Notes under the pieces: model-generated
The model's database searches: none
What the model saw: the letters and a program-made list of their open reading frames with translations, nothing else
What the model was told of the DNA's origin: nothing
In this document: piece by piece, positions 12,563-22,408 of the stretch
How positions within the stretch are numbered: the stretch's first letter is position 1
How the letters are laid out: every line of letters begins with the position of its first letter
DNA from: Scedosporium boydii
Lineage: Eukaryota; Ascomycota; Sordariomycetes; Microascales; Microascaceae
Direction: 5' to 3'
Length of the DNA: 64,000 bases
Assembly: GCA_002221725.1 (NCBI GenBank)
Contig: NJFT01000096.1
Location: 1 to 64,000 of the forward strand
Position numbers and translations under genes: made by a program

Positions 12563-15319
12563 AGTAGTTCCAGTAATATCAAAAGAAATATAGTCAACTT
12601 TTCCTATAATATAGATATAGAGGTATACAGTCTCTATACTAACTACTCTACTTTCGTAGTCTACTAGCGTTCTATTATATACATTTAGGGTATATAGCTA
12701 GTACTTTTCTACCTATAGTAATTCTAACTAGTTAACAATAGTTAGGGAAATAAAGTTCCCTTATACTCTACTGTCTACTAAAGCCTAGAACTCTTATCTA
12801 GCTAGGGTAATAGGCACCTTTAGGTAGTAGATCTACTGTCCTTCTATAATATTTATTTCTCTTATTTCTTAACTAGGTCTAGGTCCTATTATTCTTATAA
12901 CTTCTTCTATAACTAACATTAAACTCCTATATTATAGTCTTTGCAAGCTAGCTATCTATTATTAAAGCCTCTTAATTTCTTATTACTATTTTTGTTATTA
13001 TCTATTTAATTCTAATATTTCTTATAAGTAATTAACTAGGTTTTAGGTAAGTTCGAGTTACTTATTTATTTCTTCCTAAAGTTCTTTATAGAGGTTCTCT
13101 AGTCCTACAGGGTCTATTTAGCTTTTAAGGAAGTATACTTACTTTTCTAGTTTTTCTAAAAACTTTTCCCTTAGCTCTTTTTCTTCTTCTAGTTCCTAGA
13201 CTTATTACTAGAGTTTCTAGATTTCCTTTTATTATTTCTTATTATTTTGGAGGCCTTCTTCTTCTATATTATTGATCCTAGTATTAAGGTTGGCTTTATT
13301 AAGGATAGTATAGTAAAGGTTGTCAATTTATTTTTAAAGGTTAATAAGATCTAATATAATATTATCTAGCTTCCTATTATAATATTAGTTAAGTCTCTTA
13401 TAAGGCATTTAGCTTCTACTAGTACCTTTATACTAGGTAAAGGGGGCTTCCCCCTTGGCTGCTTCCCTTTAGTTTGTTTATTATTCTCTTATAGATTGCT
13501 TCTGCTGCTCCTATGTTTTATTATCTAGGTCCTATGTACTGAAGTAGGTGTCTAGGTCCTTGGTTACTACTTTTATTCTTGTGTCGGTTTTCTCAGTCTT
13601 CCTTTATGCTTTATATACTCCTTAATCCTTCTATTCTTCTTTGTTTAATAGATATAGATAGTTTTTCTATCTTAAGGCTTCTATATAATATTCCTATTAT
13701 TTAGTTAAGCTCTGTAGATCCTCAAGGTACTGAGCTGCCTTATACTCTAGTTGTTTATAGTTAAGGTCTTCTTTAGTAATTTTAGGGATCTACTAGATTA
13801 CTTCCTTCTCTAGGTTTTTAATGATCTCTCTAAATACTTGTCTTTCTTCTTCTTCTCTGAGCGTAGTGTAGTAGCTGATTAGGAGGTTTTTAAACTATTC
13901 TTCTCATTCCTAGGTAGTTTAGGCTATTTGTCGCTCCTAGTACTACTTCTCTAGGTTTTATTAGTATATAAACTACTATAGTAATCTAGGTATCTAGTAG
14001 TACTATTTATAGGCCTCATTATAGTATTCTTTATAAGATAGGTCCTCACTAGTGAGGGTGTTAAACTTCTTTAGGAGTTCTTCTTTAGTCTCCTAGATTT
14101 ATTCTATAATTCCTAAAATCTTAGCTACTTCTTCTTATTTTATTATTTTAAATGTTTATAGCTTCTTTAGGTAGTAGCTAGCCCCATCCTTGTCGCTTTA
14201 GTAGGTAGTATAGTTGTTATTATAGTATGTAGTCTATAATAAGGATTTATAGTCGATAGTACTAGCTCCTAGCTGTTAAGTTTTTCCCTCTAGTATGGGC
14301 TTAAACCTAGATTTCTTCTTATCTGGCTGTTTATATCCTGGCTTGGGCTTGTACCTTATTTAGTATTCCCTTGTATAGTAACTATAATATCTACATTTAT
14401 AATATTTCCCTACCTTCTCTTTAAGTCTCTTAAGGGGAGCTTATTTCGTAGTGCTAGCACCAAGCTCTATAGGTCCTGTATAGGTTCCCTATATAGTAGT
14501 CTTATAAGCAATCTTTTTCTTAATATAGGATTGCCCTTATCCTCGTTTTTCTATATGTTGTTTATATTATTAGTTATTAATGTATATTACTATAGTAATA
14601 TATTCTAATAAGTCTCCTAGTTGATCTATTTTATATAGCTTATCTTTAACTTTATCCTTAAGTCTAGTGTAGAATTGGGCCATTAGGAGCTCATCATCCT
14701 AGTTAAGATAAGATACTACCTATTAGAACTTAGTAGTATATTAGGAGGTGGCTCCTTTCTAATGTAGGTTTTTAAGTTGCTATTTATTAGCTTATTCTTT
14801 ATCTAGGTTGTCAAAGGTGCCCTTTAAGGCTTATTTAAAGTCCTTGTATTTTCTAAAGAGCTTTTAGGTTTCTTTATTTTAGTTTCTACTTAATAGGTTT
14901 TCTAAGAAGTCCCTTATTTAAGGTTTAAACCAGGCTAGGGTATCCCTAGTAAGGAATATAGTAATGGTAAGTACTTAGTCTTCCTCCTAGTTAAGGTTAA
15001 GATAGTAGTATAAGAGATAGGTTTGGGCCTGTATTAGGAATCCTTGAAGTATTCCCTTCTTCTTATTATAGGGCTTGGGGGGTGGGATCTTGTATTGGGG
15101 ATAAGTGACTTAATCCTCTAGCTGCTTGATGTAGTTATTGCTAGTAGATAGCTTATCTTTAAGTTGCTACTTCTTAGCCTTGAGCTATTCTTTTTTTTTA
15201 ATGAGAGCTGTATGGGCCTTCTTTATATCTTCTATAGAGGTAGTACTTCCCTTGGCGGTTAATATGTTGTTTGTTAGTATACTACTGGATAGGGTTACTT
15301 ACTAAATAGGAGTAGTTAA

Positions 15320-15756
15320 TGTATTATAATCTTAATACTTCAGGGTTTTAGCTGATTAATAGAATAGGAAGGTGTTGAGGTAGTAGGTGCCTGTTTAAAG
15401 ATAAGTAAGGTAGTTAAATAGTATTTATAATAATAGATGCTGAGAGTGTGTATATAAGTGTAGGGTGTAGTTGTTACTTATATTAACTACTAAAGAGTCT
15501 AGAAGATAACTAGACTAGTAGGAAATATTATAGCTTTATATAGACATCTCTCCTATTTATTTTTAGTACGTAATCGCTTCCTAGGCGTTCGCCCGATCGT
15601 TCTTCTAATAATTACCTGGTCGCATTTCCTTTGTGCGGTTAGTCGCTTTAAGTGTGTCCGCCCAGTCGCTTTCCTAAAGAGCGACCACGTGACCTTGTTC
15701 TAATCCTGCCGTTCCTTACCGCCCTGGGTGGCCTAAATTACGGCCAGGTTGTAATA
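15320..15756 (-). repeat. 5' LTR of minus-strand Gypsy element (U3 subtype B)
   Basis: This is the partner of 7976-8412, also 437 bp. Its start on the minus strand reads TATTACAACCTGG where the other copy has TGTCACGACCTGG, which is the RIP transition pattern. Confidence 0.85.
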
Positions 15757-16387
15757 TGCTGTATTCTGCTGTCTGTTACCGCTTTGGGCCTATATAAGGT
15801 CGGCCCGTGATAGAATGAAGTCTGATAGTGTAGGGTGGAGAAAGAGAAGCGGTCGATGTCGTGAGGAACTTGAAGATAGTGAAAAAGGTGCTATTTATAT
15901 CTAAGCTTATATTAGTTATTGTAAGTTAAGTCCGAGGGTAGAAAACGACGGGCGTCCTCTTTAATTATATTTTAATTTTATAATTTAAAGTATTTATTTT
16001 AACTTTAAAAATTTTAATATATTTTATATAATACTAATCTTTTATAAATAACTTATTTAATTTTTTAAAAAGCTTTTAATTTTTACTTTTTTTTATTAAA
16101 AAAATTTATTTTTTTATATAAATTTAATAAGTAGCTATACTTATATATTATAATTTTTAATAAACTTTTAGTAAAAATTAAAGACTTTAAAAAATTCTCG
16201 TAGTATTTATGATATATATTAAGAAGTGCGTATTTAAGTATAGGAGTGTAATTATTACTTGAATTGACTACTGAAGAGTCTCGAAGAATAAACTAGATAT
16301 ATGGAGGACTCCTTAGTTTATATAGACATTCTTTTCTTCCATCTCTTCCTGGGACCGTTGCTGTCCCCTGGTCGGTCCTGGGTCGTC
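15757..16387. other. Boundary zone between transposon island and genes, with an LTR fragment
   Basis: Bases 15757-15960 are of ordinary composition with no recognisable gene. Bases about 15960-16190 are extremely AT-rich. Bases about 16195-16350 match the R/U5 part of the minus-strand LTRs (the block around GACTACTGAAGAGTCT), so they are a diverged LTR remnant. Coding sequence of normal composition starts immediately after. Confidence 0.6.
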
Positions 16388-16840
16388 TCATTCCGAGTTA
16401 TCTGCCTTCACAACGGCTTCGGCCTCAACCTCAACTAGAAACTCCGGCGCAGCCAAGGCGGCGACTCCAATCAGGCTACTAGGTGGCGCATGGGGCTGTT
16501 CTTGACCGGTCATAGTAAAGAAGTCACTGATGACCTCGACGAGCTCCGCCCGAAAGTCGAGCGAGAAATTGACAACGAAGATTGTAATTTTCGTGATATC
16601 CTGCGGGGTCGCTCCGGCGAGTGCGAGGCACGCAGAGATGTTGTGGAATGCATTTCTTGCTTGTTCTTTGAAGCCCTGGGGAATGGGCTCCCCGTCCCGA
16701 GCACCAACCTGGCCGGCTGTGCGGAGGAGGAGGATAGCCGGCTTAGTTGGGGGCACTGGGATGACTGAGACGTCCGAGTAGGTGGTTTTGGCGCGCTTAT
16801 GGCTTGCACGATTTAGGGTCGCGACGATAGGCGTCGGCAT
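16388..16840 (-). CDS. RidA/YjgF/UK114 family protein
   Basis: This intact 150-residue single-exon protein belongs to the YjgF/YER057c/UK114 (Rid) family, small trimeric proteins. The best-known members hydrolyse reactive enamine/imine intermediates; others act in catabolic pathways with different roles. Visible family features are the N-terminal strand, the LLLRTAGQVGARDG segment, the helix with FKEQARNAFHNISACL and the C-terminal LVEVEAEAVV strand. The arginine that binds the substrate carboxylate in true RidA lies in a PARS context. Here the corresponding stretch reads PPSSLIG, so that arginine is absent and imine-deaminase activity is doubtful. The ATG at 16840 is the natural start. The gene is head to head with the MFS transporter at 17540 and is the first gene after the transposon island. 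Confidence 0.85.
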   Translation of the reverse strand: MPTPIVATLNRASHKRAKTTYSDVSVIPVPPTKPAILLLRTAGQVGARDGEPIPQGFKEQARNAFHNISACLALAGATPQDITKITIFVVNFSLDFRAELVEVISDFFTMTGQEQPHAPPSSLIGVAALAAPEFLVEVEAEAVVKADNSE

Positions 16841-17539
16841 TGTGGAATTTGTTAGTCGATGTTTTGAAGACCATTAAAGGGGGTCGGGCTGGCGGGCGCA
16901 CAAGTCGATGTGAACAATGAGTGAGCGGGCGGGCGTTCAGAGAAGAGAATCCCCATGCAAACACACACAGAGGCTGTAGACATGTTCAGTGACTCTCTCT
17001 TAATAACCTTGGGGCTTGAGTTTTTGTGTCCTTCCATGTTTTTTGGCTCATCTCTGCCGATGGCTCTGGCCGCATGTCCGACCTGGGAATTGCACCGAGC
17101 TCGGCCTAAACTACAAGCCAAAGCACCGAGATCTCCGATATCAGCCTAGGGTAGCGTTGGAACCGTTGGGGTGTGGGCTTAAATATCAGCCCCACATGGG
17201 GACCAGTAGGACTCCCGAGCTCTGATTGGCGTTTGCCTTATCACCATGCCCTGTCCGGGGTTGGCCACGCAAGGGAACATGGACCTAATCTGGGGAAGTG
17301 CAGGGGGTGACTCGGGATAAGCGGCGGAGTGCCAGGTTCCATTGTCGGACCCCGATGATACCCCTTCAGTTTATGTCTCGAGGTCTCGGTGTTGGCGTGC
17401 ATTCGCAAATTCATCATAAACAGTGGACTGAGTGCACCGAAAGTCTCGATGCAGCCGTGTCGCCAGTTTCCTCTCTCTTCTTGGCTTGTCTGTAAATTCC
17501 TACCTACATACCCCTGACAACCGCGGAGATAGTCGTGAC
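16841..17539. promoter_or_regulatory. Shared divergent promoter, RidA-like / MFS transporter
   Basis: About 700 bp separate the two outward-facing starts. No coding sequence is convincing here. A perfect palindrome CCGAGCTCGG lies at 17095-17104, an everted CCG/CGG pair that a binuclear-cluster regulator could contact. That function is inference. Confidence 0.4.
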
Positions 17540-19376
17540 ATGATGGCTCTTCAAGACAAGAAAACTGAAGATAACATTGCAATTGCACCAAGCATGTCAC
17601 CTCACCCTTCCGTGGCCGAGGGTGGCATGGAGAAGCTAGAAGGTGACCAAGTCCTGCGAAGCTTCTACGGCGACTCTATCACCGACTCATACAGACTCAA
17701 GTCGGAGCTCATCGGAAGAGCCATGGAAGAAATCGGCATGGGATGGTACCAGTGGCAGCTTTTCCTCGTCTGCGGGCTTGGCGGGATGATCGATAACTTG
17801 TGAGTCTCTCTTCGTCCGACACCACTGGTATGAACAACAGACATGAAATTCTGTACTGACAATTTTTGGTCTCAAAGTTGGTCACAAGGCATCTCGACTA
17901 TTCAACCTCCCGTCAGCCGGGAACTCGCTGTTGGCACGAGGGTGACGTTCAGCTCCATTGCGTACTTCGCCGGTCTGATCTGTGGTGCCTCGCTATGGTC
18001 TATCACTGCTGACTTCATAGGCCGAAAGCCGGCGTTCATGACGACGCTGCTTTATGGAGGCATCTTTGGCATTGGCGTCGGGGGGTCCAATAGCTTCATA
18101 ACTTTTTGTGTTCTTTGGGCCATCATCGGAACTGCTGCTGGAGGAAACGTCCCCGTCGATAACATGCTATTCCTTGAATTCCTTCCAGTATCTCACCAGT
18201 ATCTTCTCACTGCACTGACGGCGTGGTGGGTGTCCGGCCAGCTCGTCGTAGCCCTGATCAGCTGGGGGTTCATCCCGAATTTCAGCTGCCCCGCAGACGG
18301 ACTGCCAGGAACCTGTCAACGATCCGAAAATATGGGATGGTAAGCCTTCCTGTCGTTTGTTTTGAGCGATACGGATAGCCATAACTTAGTTAACTTGACT
18401 CCTTTGCAGGCGGTACACCATGTTCACGCTCGGGGCCATTACGGTTGCCTTCGGCCTGATGCGCATCCTGGTTTTCAAGATGCCCGAATCTCCACGCTAC
18501 TTGCTGGCAAAAAACCGGGACGCAGAAGCCGTCGATGTCGTGAACTTTGTCGCGCGGAAAAACGGCAAGCCGGAGCCTCTCACCCTTAGAATGCTTCAGC
18601 AAATCGACCTTGACCTCGGCAACACCTCCAACCCGGAGGAAACAGGCCGTGCGGGCCTGAGCCGTAAACAGATATTAAAAGAAAACATTTCCGACTTTAA
18701 GATGGCCAACGCTGGGCGATTGTTCAGGACGAGGAAATATGCCCAGCACACGACGCTTGTATGGATCATCTGGTTGACCATCGGCATCTCCTTTCCTCTC
18801 TACTTCAACTTTCTCCCAACATATCTCGCTCAACGCTTCGCGAATGATTCGTCCCTGAGTGCCACTTACCGCAGTTACTGTATCCAATCGGCCGTCGGCA
18901 TGGCAGGACCCATCCTGGCGGCCATGCTGATCCAGACCAGCCTGGGCCGGAGATACACAATGGTCATCTCCGCCATTGCCACCGGGGCTTTCCTTTTCGC
19001 ATACACCGCTGCTCGTACTCCGGCCGCGAACTTAGCTTTTACTACTGTTAGCGGCTTCGCAGGAAACTTAGGTACGTTTGACAACCCTCGCCAAACTGCT
19101 GAAACGGGCATCCGAAGAAGGGCTTTGACTAACGCAGAAGCAGAGTACGCTATTCTATTCGCGTTCACTCCTGAGTCCTTCCCAGCGCCGATGAGAGGCA
19201 TGGGATGTGGCGTTGCGGCAGGTCTCTTACGGTTCGGAGGGTTGTGCGCCAGTCTGATCGGCACTTATACCAACTTCTCGGTCGTGCCCATCTATGTCGC
19301 GGCTAGTATGTGGGTGGCTGTCGGGGTGCTAACTTTGGCTTTGCCTTTCGAGACGCATGACCACGCTGCCATCTGA
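17540..19376 (+). CDS. MFS transporter (SV2/aromatic-acid symporter-like)
   Basis: Four exons, 17540-17799, 17878-18339, 18410-19071 and 19138-19376, give 540 residues. The last intron (66 nt) is in frame and stop-free but has a GTACGT donor, a CTAAC branch point and a CAG acceptor; removing it restores the family sequence. The protein is a 12-helix-type major facilitator. An N-terminal cytosolic part precedes helix 1 (LFLVCGLGGMIDNF). The DFIGRKP loop is the MFS signature. The GGNVPVDNMLFLEFLP segment is typical of the SV2/organic-acid and aromatic-acid symporter group, and MPESPRYLL ends the first half. An organic or aromatic acid substrate is inferred from family and neighbours. Two ATGs open the frame (17540 and 17543); the first is used. 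Confidence 0.85.
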
Positions 19377-20009
19377 GCCGCGTTGCTGGGATCCGGTGGA
19401 AGTAATCGGGGCCAGATGTTGCGTGAGTTAAACGCGAGGGAAGGGACCGGTTGGATTACCTCGAGACCTGGGGGAAATTTGGATTTGCTATTCGTTATGT
19501 GGATAATCTTGCATCCTATCAAATAGAATGTCGTTCTGTTTGTTCATGAGAGAATGGAGAAGACAGTGATTCCCCAGCTGATGTCGCTCCTTGGATACTG
19601 CGACTGACGAAGGCTTCCAGGGCTCCCTTCGCCACCTTAGCTCTGACCTGTATCGTATGGATAAATACTATCTTGCTGCCTCCGTAATTATGAAATAGGA
19701 TGCGCTAAGAACATGTCGTTTTCGTTGATGTTAGGTCTTGACCAACCTCTTCATTCTAGTTGTCCGAGTCGCTAGAGTTAAGACCAGGTTCAAGTTTCAA
19801 ACAGGCTTTGTCTGCCTTCGAATGTTGAGCGAAAAATTATCTTTCTATTCAAAGAAAAAGTTCTAATAGGGAAACATAACTCGTCACAAGTAAACAATAT
19901 GAAATTTAGATTTCTGCCCTGTTCTCTATGCTGAGCTACAGATGTTACGGTACACTCTGGCAAGTCGCCTGGTCAATCGCCCAGGAGAATTATGGATATT
20001 CGTGCCAAC
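19377..20009. other. Intergenic region between convergent MFS and P450 genes
   Basis: No gene is visible. Both flanking genes end here, so it should hold their two 3' untranslated regions. Confidence 0.5.
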
Positions 20010-21850
20010 TTAAGCTACAACACTCTGAAGCTCATCCTCAACGTCTCGGCTCTTCCACTCAGCCGAAGCCCCAAAGTCCGGGTTCCGGAACTTCTGCGTC
20101 CACTTTCCATCTGGAAGCGGCCCCCCCTTCTTGAACCTGATGTCGTACTTGACCAGGACGAAGACGAGCACCATCTTGATCAGCACCGATGCAAAGTGTC
20201 GCCCAGGGCAGGCGTGCTTGCCGAGCCCGAACAGCAGGTTGTCCTGGCTGGCCTGGCCGAAGGTGAACTGGTTCTGCATGTTCGGTTGCTGTCTGGCCCT
20301 CGCGTACCGGAAAGCGTCGAACTGTGTCGCGTTCTCGAGAATGTCCGGGTCAATGTGCCGGCCGTGAGAGATGACTCCCACGGAGGTGCCCTTGGGAATG
20401 AAAGTGCCGTCGCTGAAGGTAAAGTCCTGCACAGCGAGCCGCTCCATTTTGACTGTGTATCGAATCCGTCAGTTCTGTGGTTCTTTTAAAAAAGCATGCT
20501 GAGGCAAATGAGAATGGGGCGCCGGTAATTGGGAATTTATCAACCTGCTGAGACAGGAATAGAAGGAGACCCCACATGGACTAACCTGCACTCATGGGCG
20601 TGAGACGCGAAGACTCCCGTACGAAGCTATCAAGCTTCACTAGCTGATCAATGTTGGCCTTGGTCCATCCCTTGTCGTTTCCTAAGACGGTCGCGATCTC
20701 ATGGCGCAATTCAGCGTGGATTTCTGGGTGGCGGCAGAGGTCGAATAAGCACTCCGTCAATGTGACTACGGGGGCATGAATAGCTGTGACGTTGATGTGA
20801 ATCATGCGCTGCAGTAGGGTTTCCGGGTCTCGCTTCTCTGGGGGCGAGATGTCCAACAGCCACTGCACTGCAAAACCGAGATCTGTTAGCATCATAACGT
20901 GCGTCCGGGGGGTTAGTCTGGAGAAGACAAACACGCATCCTTGGGTTTCTCAGGCCCCGAAGCGCTCTCGCCCTTCTCTTCCGGGGCCCCCATCAGGGCG
21001 AGCCTTTTTTCGATAAGTGGCACCAAGAGCTGCCGAGCGGTGCTCTGCTGCCTCTTATGGTCCGTGTTGAGCATCATCTTGATTGGCTTGAGCAGCTCGG
21101 GAACGTTGCGGAGCATGGCGGCTGCGTCGAAAGTCGCCTTGGTGTACGTCGCCGAGTAGTGGAGGAACTCCGCGTTCCTGCAAAGCTCAAGACCTACCAT
21201 CATCCTGTTGGCGACCCTTGTCACGACATCCGAGCACAGAGGATACACCGTCCTTGATGTCCAGTCGGTCAGGTTGCCCATTTCGACGTCGAATGCGAAA
21301 ACCATCTCGTCAACTAGATCGGGTATGATGCCCGGAAGGTTGTGTGTCAGGCTCTTCCTCACGACGTCGAAGTGGTAGTAGTCGTTTAGTAGCCTGGGGT
21401 GGAAAGTGTGCTTGATCTGGAAGATGATATTGGCGGCGGCGGGCTGGCTCAGTTTCGACTCTGGAGCTTTGCGAATCTCGTCGAGCAGTGTAGGGGCCGC
21501 CATGAAGTACACTTGCGTGGGCGTTCTCAGGAGGAAGTGCTTGCCGCGTTTCGAAAACTATGTGGGAGAAGGGGTTAGGGGCTTTCTGGCCATTGTGTTG
21601 ACAAGATCCAATTAGAACATGGACGACGACATACCTGGTTGTAACCCTTCATGATGGTCGCGAGACTGTCTTCCATGAATGCTCTTACATCTTCGGCATT
21701 TCCCGCTTTTCCGGGAGCATCACTCACACGCAAAAATTCGACCTCAGGAAGCCGTTTTCTGTTGCTCAAGGTCCACGCTGCCAAAAGCAGCACAACGCCG
21801 GCAATTGCCGACAGCCAGTAACGAGAGTCCTGGCTCGTGAGTTCAACCAT
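20010..21850 (-). CDS. Cytochrome P450 monooxygenase (ent-kaurene-oxidase-like group)
   Basis: Four exons on the minus strand, 21850-21635, 21557-20933, 20867-20586 and 20452-20010, give 521 residues. An N-terminal membrane anchor (about residues 11-29) implies location in the endoplasmic reticulum. The helix-K ExxR is Glu365-Arg368 (RESSR), and the haem loop FGLGKHACPGR places the axial ligand at Cys456. The I-helix reads AIHAPVVTLT, close to the AIHTTS pattern of the fungal ent-kaurene-oxidase/trichothecene type rather than the common AGxDT. The GTTTGT donor of intron 2 was chosen because it alone restores the frame (DALQWLLD). The substrate is unknown. Next to a MFS transporter and Zn2Cys6 regulator, it may oxidise an aromatic or terpenoid compound. 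A secondary-metabolite role is possible too. Confidence 0.88.
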
Positions 21851-22408
21851 CTTTTCCGTAGTCGGCAGTAGTAAACTCTGGCGAATGAATGTTGGATCTA
21901 TGCTGAGGTCTCGTGATTTTTAAGAACTACTACTGACGACAAGAAGCAAACGCGAAAACGCCAAGCCAAAAAGCCTGGCTGAACTGACAGGTTATGTTCC
22001 ACAAACTTACCTGTCCTTTTCAGTTTGCCGCATCGGATGTGGCCGATGGCGCTCGGAGTGTCGGCTTATAGTGCTATCGGAGTCAATTAAAGGGGGCCGA
22101 TTTGGCTCAAGGCCGAGAAGCCCGAAGTCTCGGAGCCATCTCACCACTCGAACCCAGTCCTATCATAATCGAGAAGGCCACTGCCAAACTAAAGCTCGAT
22201 AATCTTCGGCCCGAGTGCCGATTTAACAATGCCTGCACCGTCTGGCGAACGATCGACCCAGGAGGAGCCAGATCGCCCGGGTACGAGAACGTCGTGTTGT
22301 AGCATCAATTACGCGAAGTCGGAACATATTTAGAGCCTATAATCTCTTTTGATAAATACTCCTGTGTAACTAATTACATTTCCAAGCACTAAACTCCCCT
22401 AGTGACCA
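21851..22408. promoter_or_regulatory. P450 promoter with CGG-N6-CCG palindrome
   Basis: This region lies between the P450 start and the end of the regulator gene. At 22031-22048 there is a perfect inverted repeat CATCGG-N6-CCGATG, matching the TCGG-N6-CCGA layout known for the Ppr1/UaY class of Zn2Cys6 regulators. It sits about 180-200 bp upstream of the P450 ATG. Further CGG/CCG triplets are scattered to 22220. Binding by the neighbouring regulator is inference. Confidence 0.5.

Larger units (their letters stand above)
7976..15756 (-). mobile_element. Full-length degenerate Ty3/Gypsy chromodomain retrotransposon, - strand
   Basis: Two LTRs of identical length (437 bp) bound about 6.9 kb of internal sequence that parallels the + strand element. 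Read on the minus strand it shows gag start near 15300, zinc knuckle near 14364-14405 and a Glu/Lys-rich segment near 13100-13300. Protease follows near 12790 (DSG changed to DSR), then the reverse transcriptase NFYRKF block near 11100, chromodomain near 9130-9220 and a polypurine tract just inside 8413. All frames are broken. Five-base flanks (CCTGC and TGCTG) do not match, so no clear target-site duplication is visible. A 304-bp insertion interrupts it at 12259-12562. The 71-codon open frame at 8886-9101 (+) is antisense to this element and is not called. Confidence 0.88.

Noticed and set aside
16490..16809. Several open frames of 83-99 codons overlapping the RidA-like gene
   Set aside because: They are shadows in other frames of a compact GC-rich gene with an obvious family match.
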